Source: Cupriavidus sp. EM10
Lineage (GTDB): Bacteria; Pseudomonadota; Gammaproteobacteria; Burkholderiales; Burkholderiaceae
Assembly: GCF_018729255.1 (NCBI RefSeq)
Contig: NZ_CP076060.1
Location: 2,666,001 to 2,730,000, forward strand
Direction of reading: 5' to 3'
DNA: 64,000 bases
Shown: positions 42,132-51,139 of the stretch, piece by piece
Layout of the letters: each line of letters opens with the position of its first letter
How positions within the stretch are numbered: the first letter of the stretch is position 1
The notes under the pieces: generated by a model
Seen by the model: the letters and a program-made list of their open reading frames with translations, nothing else
Databases searched by the model: none
What the model was told of the DNA's origin: nothing
Program-made: the position numbers and the translations under genes

Positions 42132-42561
42132 TCTTCACCTCGTCTGCCCGCATTGCCAGTCCATCAACCGCGTACCGACTGCGAAGGTATCGGAACATCC
42201 CAACTGCGGCCGCTGCCAGCAGCCTTTGTTCACGGGCGAGCCCATCGAGTTGACCACGGCAACATTCTCGCGCCACGTGGAGCGCAGCGATTTGCCGCTG
42301 CTGGTCGATTTCTGGGCGCCATGGTGCGGGCCGTGCAAGATGATGGCGCCACAGTTCCAGCAAGCGGCGCACCAGCTCGAACCGAGGATCCGGCTGGCGA
42401 AGGTGAATACCGAGGCTGAGCCCCACCTGGCCGCGCAGTTCGGTATCCGCAGCATCCCGACGCTCGCCCTGTTCCAAGGTGGGCGGGAGATCGCCCGTCA
42501 GGCCGGCGCGATGGGCGCGCAGGACATCGTGCGCTGGACGTCGACGCAAGTGGGGCGCTGA
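42121..42561 (+). CDS. trxC: Thioredoxin 2-type protein with N-terminal zinc ribbon
   Basis: A 146-residue oxidoreductase. The N-terminal zinc site has Cys9, Cys12, Cys29 and Cys32 (VCPHC and NCGRC). The thioredoxin active site is WCGPC (68-72), followed by GIRSIPTLALFQGG with the cis-Pro. It is the Trx2 architecture, oxidative-stress resistant, and a standard member of tLST loci. The start overlaps the stop of the preceding gene by 11 bp, indicating coupled translation; kefB follows 3 nt later. Confidence 0.9.
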   Translation: MKNDLHLVCPHCQSINRVPTAKVSEHPNCGRCQQPLFTGEPIELTTATFSRHVERSDLPLLVDFWAPWCGPCKMMAPQFQQAAHQLEPRIRLAKVNTEAEPHLAAQFGIRSIPTLALFQGGREIARQAGAMGAQDIVRWTSTQVGR

Positions 42562-42564
42562 CCG

Positions 42565-44279
42565 ATGCAGGGCTTGCTCGGCGCTACGCTAATCCTGCTG
42601 GCGGCTTGCAGCCTGGCGGCGATGGCGACGGCGGCGTTCAGAGTGCCCGCCTTGCTGGGGTATCTCTCTGTCGGCGTTGTACTGGGCCCCTCAGTCATCG
42701 GCGTGATCGCGCCGGGGGAGACGCTGACCTTTCTGTCCGAGCTGGGCGTGGCGCTGCTGTTGTTCATGGTCGGACTGGAATTCTCCCTCGGACACTTCTG
42801 GCTCGCCCGCAGGACGGTGCTGATGGCGGGCGCTCTGCAGATGATCGCCGTGGCCCCGCCGCTGATCCTGCTATTGATGTGGCTGGGGCAGCCCGGCCAG
42901 AGCGCCGCGCTGCTCGGCACTGCGGCGGCCATGTCGTCCACGGCGCTGGTCAGCCGACAACTGGCCGACCAAGGCGAGCTCACCACCCGCCACGGCCGCA
43001 GTGCCATCGCCGTGCTGGTCTTTCAGGACCTGGCCAGCGTGCCCCTGCTGGCCTTGCTGGCGATCTGGGCGCGCGGCGAGTCGCCGAAGATCGAGCATGT
43101 GCTGCTCGAAGTGTTCGGTGTGCTGCTGCTGTTCGCGGCAGCGGCCCTCGCCTCGCGCCGTCTGTTGCATGGCCTGCTGGGCTGGGTGGCGCGGCGGGGC
43201 CACGAGGAATCGTTCGTGCTCGTCTCCTTGTGCGTGGTGGTGGCTGCCGCCGCCGCTGCGCACGCGGTCGGCGTATCCGCCGCCCTGGGGCCTTCCTCGC
43301 CGGGATGGTGCTGGGCGAGAGCGACTTCCGGCACCACATGGAAAGCCACCTCAGGCCGTTTCGCGATGTGTTGTCGGGCGTGTTCTTCGTGACCATCGGC
43401 CTGCAATTGGACGCAGCACAGATTCTTTCGGCACCGCTGGCGGTGCTGGCGTGGCTGGTGGTGCTGGTACCGGTCAAGATCCTGCTCAATACGCTGGCCT
43501 TGCGGGCGACGCGCCTGTCCGCCCTCGATGCCTGGCGCACGGGCATAGCGTTGGGGCACGGCGGCGAGTTCGCCCTGCTGTTGTTGGGCACGGTCTTGCA
43601 GCAGCATCTGATCCCCGCGACCGTCGTCCAACCCATGCTGGTCGCGCTGGTGCTCAGCATGGCCCTGGCACCGCTACTGATCCGCCATCACGATGTACTT
43701 GCCCGGTTCTTGAGCCGCACCGGCGGCGTCATTCAGCCACCCCAGGCTGAAGAAGTCGAGATCGCCGCGCAGACGGCGCGATATCGAGACCATGTCATCG
43801 TTTGCGGCGCGGGCGAGCTTGGCCTGACAGTCAGCGAGATTCTTCGCCACGCCGGCGTAGCGCATCTGCTGCTGGAGGCGGACGCGCAGAAGGTCGAGGC
43901 CGCGCGTGCCGCCGGCGCGCCGGTGTTCCATGGCGATGCCAGTCGGCCCGATACCTTGCTGGCTGCCGGCTTGACGCATGCGCACTTGGTGGTGCTGACG
44001 TTCGCCCATGCCCAGCAAGCGTTGCGCATCGCCCAGGCGATTGCCGAGCGCCGTCCGGCGCTGACCTTGTGGGTGTCATGCAGAAGTACGACCGCGGCCG
44101 ATGCATTTCGCGCCATGCCCAACGTGCGTGTGTACCAGCAATCCTTTGCCGCAGGCCTTGGGCTGGCGGAACAAGTGATGTCGTCGCTTGGCATGTCGGC
44201 CGAGCTCGTCGAACGAAACATCAGTGCGATGCGCCGCCGTCTCGACAGCGGCAATGTCGCAGGGAGTCCATCTGCATGA
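42565..44279 (+). pseudogene. kefB: KefB-like monovalent cation:proton antiporter, interrupted by a one-base frameshift
   Basis: Residues 1-240 (MQGLLGATLILLAACSLAAMA, GVALLLFMVGLEFSLGHFWLARRTVL, FQDLASVPLLALLAIWARGE) and the rest (AFLAGMVLGESDFRHHMESHLRPFRDVLSGVFFVTIGLQLDA, then the RCK/TrkA-N domain VIVCGAGELGLTVSEILRHAGV) are in different frames. Restoring one G in the GGGG run at 43287-43290 (LGAFLAGM) joins them into about 571 residues of a CPA2 antiporter with a cytoplasmic nucleotide-binding domain. It would exchange potassium for protons during electrophile or oxidative stress. The stop overlaps psiE by ATGA. Confidence 0.85.
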
Positions 44280-44773
44280 AGTCAACAGGCCGCAATCCAT
44301 TTCAGGTCTTCCGTGACCAATGGGCCATCATGAGTTTTTACGAGCGCTTCGAGCAGGTCGTCGCGCTCGTGCTGTCGGCGGTAATTGCCGTCATCATCGT
44401 GGTGTCGCTGTTCCAGCTCATCGCCATCGTCTTCACGCTGCTGGTCCTCGATGCCTTCAATCCCCTGGATCACAAGGTATTCCAGAGTGTGTTCGGCATG
44501 ATCATGACGCTCTTGATCGCGATGGAGTTCAAGCATTCCATCGTGCGCGTGGCGCTGCGTCGGGACAGCATCATCCAGGTCAAGACCGTGATCCTCATCG
44601 GTCTGATCGCGCTGGCGCGCAAGTTCGTGATCCTTGACCCCGAGGCGAGCCCCGCAAAGATTGCCGCGCTGGCAGGCGCCACGCTGGCTCTGGGTGCGAC
44701 CTACTGGCTGCTGCGCGAGCGCGGCGACCGCGCCGCCGAGACCTCTGAGCATGACCCGTCATCATCCCAGTGA
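44276..44773 (+). CDS. psiE: PsiE family phosphate-starvation-inducible membrane protein
   Basis: A 165-residue membrane protein with four hydrophobic helices (VVALVLSAVIAVIIVVSLFQLIAIVFTLLVLDAF, VFGMIMTLLIAMEF, TVILIGLIALARKFVIL, AALAGATLALGATYWLL). MEFKHSIVRVALRRDSIIQVKTVILIGLIALARKFVILD is the PsiE family core. The function is unknown; it is part of the standard gene order of tLST loci. The start overlaps kefB by ATGA and its 3' end overlaps htpX by 23 bp, so the three are tightly coupled. Confidence 0.85.
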   Translation: MKSTGRNPFQVFRDQWAIMSFYERFEQVVALVLSAVIAVIIVVSLFQLIAIVFTLLVLDAFNPLDHKVFQSVFGMIMTLLIAMEFKHSIVRVALRRDSIIQVKTVILIGLIALARKFVILDPEASPAKIAALAGATLALGATYWLLRERGDRAAETSEHDPSSSQ

Positions 44774-45707
44774 TCCGCGCGCGGCGCTGTTGCAACACCG
44801 CTGGCTCAACCGCCTGCAGACCGGGCTGTTGGTTCTGACCCTGGTCGGGATCGCAGCCGCAGCAGGGAGACTGCCGTTTGGGGAAGGCGGCCTGTGGCTC
44901 GCGCTGTTTGCAGTTGCAGGCACGCTGCTGCTGGAACCGGCAGCCGCATCCGCCTTGACCTTGCGCCTGTACCGCGCACGGGCTTTGCACCCGCACGAAG
45001 CCCCCGAGATTTGGGCCCTGTTGCGCGAGCTGTCCGCCCGTGCCGGTTTGCCCGCCACGCCGGTGCCGCACTATGTGCCCAGTGCCGTCGTCAACGCCTT
45101 CGCCACCGGATCGAAGCAGGAGGCATCGATCGCCCTCACCGATGGCCTGCTGCGCAGCCTGAGCCCACGCGAGCTGGCGGGTGTGCTCGCGCATGAAGTC
45201 GCGCACATCGCCAATGAGGATTTGCGCGTCATGGGGCTGGCGGATTCCGTCAGTCGCCTCACGAGCCTGCTGGCCCTCATGGGACAGATCGCGATCCTGC
45301 TCAGCCTGCCCGCGCTGCTGGTTGGGGCGGCGGAGGTCTATTGGCCTGGTCTATTGTTATTGGCCGCATCGCCCCAGCTGGCCCTGCTCGCACAGCTCGG
45401 CTTGTCTCGCGTGCGTGAGTTCGACGCTGACCGCCTCGCGGCGGAACTGACGGGCGACCCGCACGGGCTTGCGTCTGCGCTGGCGAAAATCGAGCGGGTC
45501 AGCCGCTCCTGGCGTGCCTGGCTGTGGCCGGGATGGGGCAATCCCGAGCCCTCCTGGTTGCGCACGCATCCGGCAACACAAGAGTGCATCTCACGCCTGC
45601 TGACGTTGGCGCCCAGGCCAGCATCAGCGTTGCCGTTTCACGAGACCCATTTCTTGCCGGAATCCGCTGCGACGCCGCGCTGGCGCCCGAGCGGGCTGTG
45701 GCGCTGA
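44751..45707 (+). CDS. htpX: M48 family membrane metalloprotease (HtpX-like)
   Basis: A 318-residue protease. Two hydrophobic N-terminal helices (LLVLTLVGIAAAAG and LALFAVAGTLLLEPAAASALT), then the zinc motif HEVAH (about 148-152) with SRVREFDADRLAAELTGDP supplying the third ligand Glu. HtpX-type proteases degrade misfolded inner-membrane proteins and complement FtsH, which is encoded in the same island. The start lies within psiE (23-bp overlap). The degP gene follows after 23 nt. Confidence 0.88.
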   Translation: MTRHHPSDPRAALLQHRWLNRLQTGLLVLTLVGIAAAAGRLPFGEGGLWLALFAVAGTLLLEPAAASALTLRLYRARALHPHEAPEIWALLRELSARAGLPATPVPHYVPSAVVNAFATGSKQEASIALTDGLLRSLSPRELAGVLAHEVAHIANEDLRVMGLADSVSRLTSLLALMGQIAILLSLPALLVGAAEVYWPGLLLLAASPQLALLAQLGLSRVREFDADRLAAELTGDPHGLASALAKIERVSRSWRAWLWPGWGNPEPSWLRTHPATQECISRLLTLAPRPASALPFHETHFLPESAATPRWRPSGLWR

Positions 45708-45730
45708 TTGCCCTCAACAGGAGACTTCTC

Positions 45731-46882
45731 ATGGCCTACCCCGACCCGTACCAACGCCCCGCGCCGGACCACTTCGTTCGGCGCTGGCTCTTCATCACCG
45801 TCTGTATTGCCGCGCTCATGCTGCTGTGGCAGTTCCTGCCCGCCATCGAGGCCTGGTTCAGTCCGCGCGAGGCGGCAGAACGCACCGTGACGGCGCGTGG
45901 CGATCTGGCGGCGGACGAGAAAGCCACCATCGAACTGTTCGAAAAATCGCGCGCCTCGGTGGTCTACATCACCACCGCGCAATTAGTACGCGATGTCTGG
46001 ACGCGCAACGTGTTCTCCGTGCCGCGCGGTACAGGCTCGGGCTTCATCTGGGACGACGCCGGCCACGTTGTCACCAACTTCCATGTCATCCAGGGCGCGT
46101 CCGAAGCCACCGTCAAACTCGCCGACGGCCGCGACTACCAGGCCGCGCTGGTGGGGACGAGCCCCGCGCATGACATCGCCGTGCTCAAGATCGGCGTCGG
46201 TTTCAAGCGCCCACCGGCCGTGCCGGTCGGCACCAGCGCCGACCTCAAGGTAGGTCAGAAGGTGTTCGCTATCGGCAACCCCTTCGGCCTGGACTGGACG
46301 CTCACCACTGGTATCGTCTCCGCGCTCGACCGCTCGTTACCCGGAGAAGCGGGCGGAGCGGCCATCGATCACCTGATCCAGACCGACGCCGCCATCAACC
46401 CTGGCAACTCCGGTGGCCCCTTGCTCGATTCGGCGGGGCGGCTCATCGGCATCAACACGGCGATCTACAGCCCTTCCGGCGCCTCGGCCGGGATCGGTTT
46501 CGCCGTGCCGGTGGACACCGTCATGCGCGTGGTGCCGCAACTCATCAAGACCGGTAAGTACATCCGTCCGGCGCTCGGCATCGAGGTGGACGAACAGCTC
46601 AATCAGCGCCTGCTGGCGCTGACTGGAAGCAAGGGCGTGTTCGTGCTGCGTGTTACCCCGGGTTCGGCAGCGCACAAGGCCGGCCTCGCGGGTGTCGAAG
46701 TCACGCCGCAAGGCATCGTGCCGGGCGACCGCATCATCGGTGTTGATGGTAAGGCGACGGACGATGTGGCTAAGCTGCTCGCGCGGCTAGACGACAGGAA
46801 GGTCGGCGATGTGGTGGTCTTGTCAGTGGAACGGGCCGGCAAATCGCGCGAGGTGCGTGTGGAGCTGCAACCCGGGAATTGA
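45731..46882 (+). CDS. degP: DegP/DegS-like trypsin-type serine protease with PDZ domain
   Basis: A 383-residue envelope protease. One N-terminal membrane anchor (about 19-36) tethers it to the inner membrane. The catalytic triad is in TNFHVIQG (His), HDIAVLKI (Asp) and GNSGGPLL (Ser). One PDZ domain (about 290-375, LGIEVDEQLNQRLLALTGSKGVFVLRVTPGSAAHKAGL) completes it, as in DegS and one-PDZ HtrA proteins. It would remove misfolded envelope proteins under heat stress. ATG 45731 is preceded by AGGAGAC. It is the last gene of the stress island. Confidence 0.9.
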   Translation: MAYPDPYQRPAPDHFVRRWLFITVCIAALMLLWQFLPAIEAWFSPREAAERTVTARGDLAADEKATIELFEKSRASVVYITTAQLVRDVWTRNVFSVPRGTGSGFIWDDAGHVVTNFHVIQGASEATVKLADGRDYQAALVGTSPAHDIAVLKIGVGFKRPPAVPVGTSADLKVGQKVFAIGNPFGLDWTLTTGIVSALDRSLPGEAGGAAIDHLIQTDAAINPGNSGGPLLDSAGRLIGINTAIYSPSGASAGIGFAVPVDTVMRVVPQLIKTGKYIRPALGIEVDEQLNQRLLALTGSKGVFVLRVTPGSAAHKAGLAGVEVTPQGIVPGDRIIGVDGKATDDVAKLLARLDDRKVGDVVVLSVERAGKSREVRVELQPGN

Positions 46883-46993
46883 TTGAATTGAACCTGTGGA
46901 TCAGGCGGTAGTGCAGCGTCGCGGCGATTGAGGTTCTCAGGTCTTCGGCCAGGTAGCGTTCCGCCTCAACCTCCGTAATTTTCGGATGCGATC

Positions 46994-47011
46994 TGCCTAT
47001 CCGAATAGGCA
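46994..47011. promoter_or_regulatory. Palindrome TGCCTAT-ccga-ATAGGCA upstream of LysR gene
   Basis: A perfect 7-bp inverted repeat about 104 nt upstream of the LysR start codon at 47115. It is a plausible LysR binding site, consistent with autoregulation. The same gap (46883-47114) also carries a short minus-strand stretch with coding-like character (near 46890-46980) that I could not assign. Confidence 0.45.
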
Positions 47012-47114
47012 AGCATGCAACGCCGGAACCTCTTGCCAATCATCGAAGGAGAAAGCGAGGCGCAATCCGCATGAGGTGGACGCAGGCCAGGAACGAGGCA
47101 AACAGGAGGCCGCA

Positions 47115-48023
47115 TTGGAACTCAGAGTACTGCGCTATTTCGTTGCGGTCGCGGAAGAACTGCATTTCGCGCGAGCGGCCGAGCGCCTTGGCGTAGAACA
47201 ATCGCCTGTGTCGCGCGCAATGCGCAATCTCGAAGCCACGCTCGGCGTGCAGTTGTTCGACCGCAGCGCGCACCAGACGCGACTGACCTGGGCCGGTCAA
47301 GTGTTCCTCGGTGAGTGCCGGCGTGTGCTGGCCACCGTGGAGCAGGCGGTGAGTGCCGCAAAGGCGGCGGCGCAGGGCTATCAGGGTTATCTGCGCATCG
47401 CCATCTGCGACAGCTTGGCGCAGCCCCACATTGCCACCTTACTGGCGCGCAGCCGCGAGGAAGAGCCCGAACTGGAGATTCGCGTCTTCGAGCTGCCTTT
47501 CGCGCAGCAGCTCAAGGGCCTGCACAACGATCTGCTGGACATCGGCTTTGCGCTGTCGGACGCGGTGAGCGAAGGCCTTGTCGCCGAGCCCGTGTGGACC
47601 GATCCTCTGTCGGTGATCGTGCCCGTGCGCCACCCCTTGTTGGCGCACGCGGAAGTGCCATTGGATGAAGCCTTGAAGTTTCCGTTGGTACTGTGCCATC
47701 CGGACGCGGGATCGGGCTGCCACCACCAGATCCAGGCGGTGCTTCAAGGTGCGTCCAAGCCGCTCAAGCTGGTAGATCAGGTGACGAGCCTAGGCGTGAT
47801 GCTGACTCTGGTCGGTGCCGGTTATGGCCTAGGTTTCGCCATTGCCTCGCAGGTGCAGACCCTGAACCGCCCCGACATAGCCGTCCGTCCCCTGGCCGGC
47901 ACGCCGCCCATGCTGTCCACCTACCTGCTGCGCCGCGGCGCCGAACCCTCTGAGCCCATGAAGCGGTTTCTGCAGCGCGCACGCGAGGAGTTCCTGCCAA
48001 AGGGAGATGAACCGGCCTCGTGA
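47115..48023 (+). CDS. LysR family regulator at the ICE right end
   Basis: A 302-residue LysR-type protein, paralogous to the one at 28404-29312: HTH LELRVLRYFVAVAEELHFARAAERLGVEQSPVSRAMRNLEATLGVQLFDR, and effector domain with VLCHPDAGSGCHHQIQ. No ATG fits; TTG 47115 begins the domain exactly and has AGGAGG about 7 nt before it. It is the last ICE gene, 170 bp from the attachment site. In ICEclc, tciR (LysR) is near this end, so either LysR gene may play that role. Confidence 0.78.
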   Translation: MELRVLRYFVAVAEELHFARAAERLGVEQSPVSRAMRNLEATLGVQLFDRSAHQTRLTWAGQVFLGECRRVLATVEQAVSAAKAAAQGYQGYLRIAICDSLAQPHIATLLARSREEEPELEIRVFELPFAQQLKGLHNDLLDIGFALSDAVSEGLVAEPVWTDPLSVIVPVRHPLLAHAEVPLDEALKFPLVLCHPDAGSGCHHQIQAVLQGASKPLKLVDQVTSLGVMLTLVGAGYGLGFAIASQVQTLNRPDIAVRPLAGTPPMLSTYLLRRGAEPSEPMKRFLQRAREEFLPKGDEPAS

Positions 48024-48133
48024 CGTTGAGCGCTCGGGTACATTGGCTACTGCTGGCTGTCCATGGCTCGCACTGGACTTGCTCGGAGCGCGCGTTGACC
48101 AAGCGTGGTTTTTCAGTCCATAATTATGTCCAT

Positions 48134-48177
48134 CTCGGTTCGCCGAGTGCGGAAAACTCGTTATCAATCAACGAGTT
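48134..48177. repeat. Two inverted repeats next to the ICE right attachment site
   Basis: CTCGG-TTCG-CCGAG (48134-48147) and AACTCGTT-atcaatc-AACGAGTT (48155-48177) lie 16-60 bp inside the element end. They could be integrase or excisionase arm sites, or a terminator-like barrier between the ICE and the chromosome. Confidence 0.45.
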
Positions 48178-48192
48178 AGGGACACGATGATG

Positions 48193-48210
48193 TTCCCTTC
48201 GCCCGCTCCA
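48193..48210. repeat. ICE right attachment site (attR): 18-bp copy of the 3' end of tRNA-Gly
   Basis: TTCCCTTCGCCCGCTCCA is the T-arm, acceptor stem and CCA-coding end of a tRNA-Gly gene with acceptor GCGGGCG. The rest of the tRNA is absent on the left, where only ICE sequence is found, so this is the short right-hand repeat produced by tyrosine-integrase insertion, as in ICEclc. The intact tRNA gene and integrase should lie at the other end of the ICE. Chromosomal genes (trmB) begin just after it. Confidence 0.8.
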
Positions 48211-48239
48211 CTTCTTATCTGACAAGCCGCCTCTGGCAC

Positions 48240-48279
48240 CCGGTCAATGGATGACCGGCGATCCGCCCGGCGGTTTTTT
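48240..48279 (+). terminator. Terminator of the original tRNA-Gly transcript
   Basis: Hairpins CCGGTC-aatggat-GACCGG (48240-48258) and CCGC-ccg-GCGG (48263-48273) followed by six T (48274-48279), between the tRNA 3' end and trmB. It would have terminated tRNA-Gly transcription before the ICE displaced the tRNA body. Confidence 0.6.
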
Positions 48280-48285
48280 GTTGCC

Positions 48286-49068
48286 ATGCTTCCCCAAGAC
48301 ACGAACACCGACACGCTGCCGGGCGACGACGCCGACGGCGCCAGCGGACAACCCGCAGACGTCACCCCTGCCAATCCGGGTGACGAGGTCGCGCATCCGC
48401 GCCGCATCCGATCGTTCGTCAGGCGTGCCGGGCGCACGTCCACCGGTCAGCAGCGCGCCATCGACGACCTTGGTCCGAAGTTCATCGTCCCCTACCAAGC
48501 CGAACCGCTGGACTGGGCCGCCACGTTCGGGCGCGAGGCACCGTCGATTCTTGAAATTGGCTTCGGCATGGGGGAAACGACGGCGCACATCGCCAAATTG
48601 CGGCCCCAGGACAATTTCCTGGGGTGCGAGGTGCACGAGCCGGGCGTCGGCGCGCTGCTGAAGCAGATTGGCGAGAACGATCTGCAGAACGTGCGGATCA
48701 TGAACCATGATGCCGTCGAAGTCATCGCGCATATGCTGACCGAGCAGTCGCTCGATGGCGTGCATATCTTCTTTCCCGATCCCTGGCACAAGAAGCGCCA
48801 TAACAAGCGCCGGCTGGTGCAGCCGCCGCTGGTCAAGGTGCTGGCCAGCCGCCTGAAGCCCGGCGGATACTTCCATTGCGCGACGGACTGGGAGGAATAT
48901 GCCCACCAGATGGTGGAGGTACTGGCCGGCGAGCCGACGCTGGAAAATACGTCGACCGCGGCGGGCGGCTTTGCGGAGCGCCCCGATTACCGCCCGGTGA
49001 CCAAGTTCGAAAAGCGCGGCGTGCGGCTAGGCCACGGCGTCTGGGACGTGGTGTTCCGTAAGAAATAA
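48286..49068 (+). CDS. trmB: tRNA (guanine-N7-)-methyltransferase
   Basis: A 260-residue methyltransferase. [12 protein letters not shown] is the S-adenosylmethionine-binding motif, and [24 protein letters not shown] is the TrmB signature with the catalytic Asp in DPW. It forms 7-methylguanosine at position 46 of tRNAs. An N-terminal extension of about 55 residues (Asp/Ala/Pro-rich) precedes the conserved core, as in other Burkholderiaceae. It is the first chromosomal gene to the right of the ICE. The ATG at 48286 follows the tRNA terminator closely, with no strong ribosome-binding site; GTTGCC precedes it. Confidence 0.93.
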   Translation: MLPQDTNTDTLPGDDADGASGQPADVTPANPGDEVAHPRRIRSFVRRAGRTSTGQQRAIDDLGPKFIVPYQAEPLDWAATFGREAPSILEIGFGMGETTAHIAKLRPQDNFLGCEVHEPGVGALLKQIGENDLQNVRIMNHDAVEVIAHMLTEQSLDGVHIFFPDPWHKKRHNKRRLVQPPLVKVLASRLKPGGYFHCATDWEEYAHQMVEVLAGEPTLENTSTAAGGFAERPDYRPVTKFEKRGVRLGHGVWDVVFRKK

Positions 49069-49083
49069 GGGAAAAAAAAGAAA

Positions 49084-49104
49084 GGGGCCCGAGGGCCCCT
49101 TTTT
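49084..49104. terminator. Bidirectional terminator between trmB and uppP
   Basis: GGGGCCC-GA-GGGCCCC (49084-49099) has five T after it on the plus strand and an A-rich run (49069-49083) before it, giving T on the minus strand. It can terminate both the convergent genes. Confidence 0.88.
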
Positions 49105-49136
49105 CATGCTGTCGCCGGTTATCCCGGCGGAAAAAT

Positions 49137-50018
49137 TCAAGCGTGCCAGGACACCAGCCCCGTCCACGCGGTCAGCAGCACGATAATCCCGAAGGCAATC
49201 CGGTACCACGCAAACGGCTTGAAATCGTGCGTGGCGACAAAACGCAGCAGCCACCGGACGCACAGGAACGCCGACAGGAACGCGAACACGAATCCGATGC
49301 CGAAAATGCCCAGGTCATCGGCCGACAGCAGTGCACGCGCCTTGTAGAGTTCGTAGACGGTAGCGCCGAAAATCACGGGAATCGCCAGGAAGAACGAGAA
49401 CTCGGTTGCTACCTGGCGGGACAGGCCGAACAGCATGCCACCGATAATCGTGGCGCCCGACCGCGAGGTGCCCGGCACCAGCGCGAAACACTGGGCCAGC
49501 CCCACCTTCAGGGAATCGCGCCAGGTCAGGTCGTCGATCGACTCGATGCGCGGCGCGCCAGCCTTGGCCGCTTCCAGCAGCGCATTGCCTTGCGGATGCG
49601 ACACGGTACCGCGCCGCCCCTCGCGCCATTCCGCCCAGAGAATCACCACGCCGCCGACGATAAATGCAAGGGCCACAGTGATCGGGTTGAACAGATGGGC
49701 CTTGATCCATTTGCCGAACACCAGCGCCAGCACGATGGCCGGCACCGTGGCGACGATCACGTTGATCGCAAAGCGTTGCTGCTTCGGATCCGACACCAGG
49801 CCGCCCAGCGCGGCGCCGATCCGGCGGCGGAATTCCCAGCAGACCGCCAGGATGGCGCCGAACTGGATCACGATCTCGAAGATCTTGCCCTTTTCGTCGT
49901 TGAAGTCCAGCAGTTGGCCGGCAAGAATCAGGTGGCCGGTGCTGGAAATGGGAAGAAACTCGGTCAGTCCTTCGACGATGCCGAGAATCACGGCCTTGAG
50001 GGCGAGTGCAATATCCAT
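49137..50018 (-). CDS. uppP: Undecaprenyl-diphosphatase
   Basis: A 293-residue inner-membrane enzyme with about eight helices. [20 protein letters not shown] (about 13-32) and [18 protein letters not shown] (about 176-193) are the two active-site signatures of the UppP/BacA family. It dephosphorylates undecaprenyl pyrophosphate to recycle the lipid carrier for peptidoglycan and O-antigen synthesis, and can give bacitracin resistance. It converges with trmB across a shared terminator. A likely AT-rich promoter region (near 50020-50095) lies upstream. Confidence 0.93.
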   Translation of the reverse strand: MDIALALKAVILGIVEGLTEFLPISSTGHLILAGQLLDFNDEKGKIFEIVIQFGAILAVCWEFRRRIGAALGGLVSDPKQQRFAINVIVATVPAIVLALVFGKWIKAHLFNPITVALAFIVGGVVILWAEWREGRRGTVSHPQGNALLEAAKAGAPRIESIDDLTWRDSLKVGLAQCFALVPGTSRSGATIIGGMLFGLSRQVATEFSFFLAIPVIFGATVYELYKARALLSADDLGIFGIGFVFAFLSAFLCVRWLLRFVATHDFKPFAWYRIAFGIIVLLTAWTGLVSWHA

Positions 50019-50097
50019 ATGGACTCAAAAAGTAGGCGCGAATGGCGGAAGTTCCGCCCGCAATGCCCGAAGGCATCGCATTATTGTTGCTCTGGAT

Positions 50098-50664
50098 TTA
50101 CGGCCGATTAATCTTGACGTTGATACCGTCCGGAAGGACCGTGATTGTACCGGGCTCCACGCTGGTGCCGGCCAGCCGCAACTGCTCCGGCTTGAACGTA
50201 TAGAGCGGATAGCCCTGCAGCAACTGCTCTGACAGGATACCGCCCAATGCATTGAGCTGGCGCGAAAACTGGCCGGGCAAACCCTGCACGTCGAACTGCT
50301 TGACTTCGGGGTCCTGCAGTACCAGCGAATGGCTGGGCGGGTCGTAGCGCAGCGCGCTGTCCAGGGCGAAACGCCCCGTCAGCGGCTGGCGGAAGAACAG
50401 CCGGTTGTCGATCGTGGCATCGAAGCTGACCAGCACACGGTTGCGCGTGGAATCGAGCGCCAGCTGCGGGTTGGCAAGCTGGATGTCGAACACCTCCATA
50501 TAGCGCTTGTTGAACGGGAATTTCCGGGCCAGCGCGTCCTGCAGCTGGCTCTGCGAAAAGGTGTACTCGCTGCGGAATACGCTGCAGCCCGCCAGCCAGC
50601 CCGTGGCGGCCAGGGCGGTTGCGCCCGCAGCCGCCAGCCAGCGCCGGCGCGTCATCGCAATCAT
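50098..50664 (-). CDS. DUF1439 family lipoprotein (YceB-like)
   Basis: A 188-residue protein with a twin-Arg-like start (MTRRRWLAAAGA) and lipobox LAGCS (Cys about residue 27). The rest matches DUF1439: YTFSQSQLQDALARKFPFNKRYMEVFDIQLANPQLALDSTRNRVLVSFDATIDN and LPDGINVKINRP at the end. The family forms a tubular lipid-binding (TULIP-like) fold; function in the envelope is uncertain. Start ATG at 50664 has AGAGGA upstream. It is 37 nt downstream of the YkgJ-type gene. Confidence 0.82.
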   Translation of the reverse strand: MIAMTRRRWLAAAGATALAATGWLAGCSVFRSEYTFSQSQLQDALARKFPFNKRYMEVFDIQLANPQLALDSTRNRVLVSFDATIDNRLFFRQPLTGRFALDSALRYDPPSHSLVLQDPEVKQFDVQGLPGQFSRQLNALGGILSEQLLQGYPLYTFKPEQLRLAGTSVEPGTITVLPDGINVKINRP

Positions 50665-50700
50665 GCATCCTCTCCCATGCTTCTACATCAGGCAGCCTGG

Positions 50701-50988
50701 TCAGGCCGGCGCTGCCGCCGGGGCCGTCGCCTGCTCGAGGCGGGTCAGCCAGACCATGGCTGATTCGCGTGAATCTCCGCACATTTCAGCCGACGGACGA
50801 AGTCCGCCGCAGAACGCCGGCCGTTCCGGCTGTCCGAACACCGCGCAACGCATGTCCGCCATCAATTGGGCGCACCGCTGGCCCGCCGGCTTGCCATGCG
50901 GCATGCCCGGCAAGGGCGACGTGATGGACGGCGCGATACAGCAGGCGCCGCAGCCGGCACGGCAGGTGGGTTCAGACTGGCAGGACAT
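50701..50988 (-). CDS. YkgJ family cysteine cluster protein
   Basis: A 95-residue protein with eight cysteines. [17 protein letters not shown] at the start and [15 protein letters not shown] later match the zinc/iron-chelating (UPF0153) domain. The small size is normal for the family. Metal binding is likely but the role is unknown. It is on the minus strand, in series with the DUF1439 lipoprotein gene; a TetR gene is divergent upstream after 247 bp. Confidence 0.85.
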   Translation of the reverse strand: MSCQSEPTCRAGCGACCIAPSITSPLPGMPHGKPAGQRCAQLMADMRCAVFGQPERPAFCGGLRPSAEMCGDSRESAMVWLTRLEQATAPAAAPA

Positions 50989-51139
50989 GGTGAAGGTTCA
51001 GCGGCGGTTGCCGACAATACAGGGACCAGGGGCGCCGCCGATCCGCGATGCCAAGCCGGCATTGTGCCTGACCCAATACGACAGACCTGCAACAAAGCGA
51101 AACTTGAGTATCATGCGTCACATTCTCCGTTCGTCGCAC

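Noticed and set aside
48193..48210. A complete tRNA-Gly gene
   Set aside because: Only the 3' 18 bases are present; the anticodon and D arms are missing to the left, so it is an attachment-site copy. No other tRNA gene was recognised in the window.
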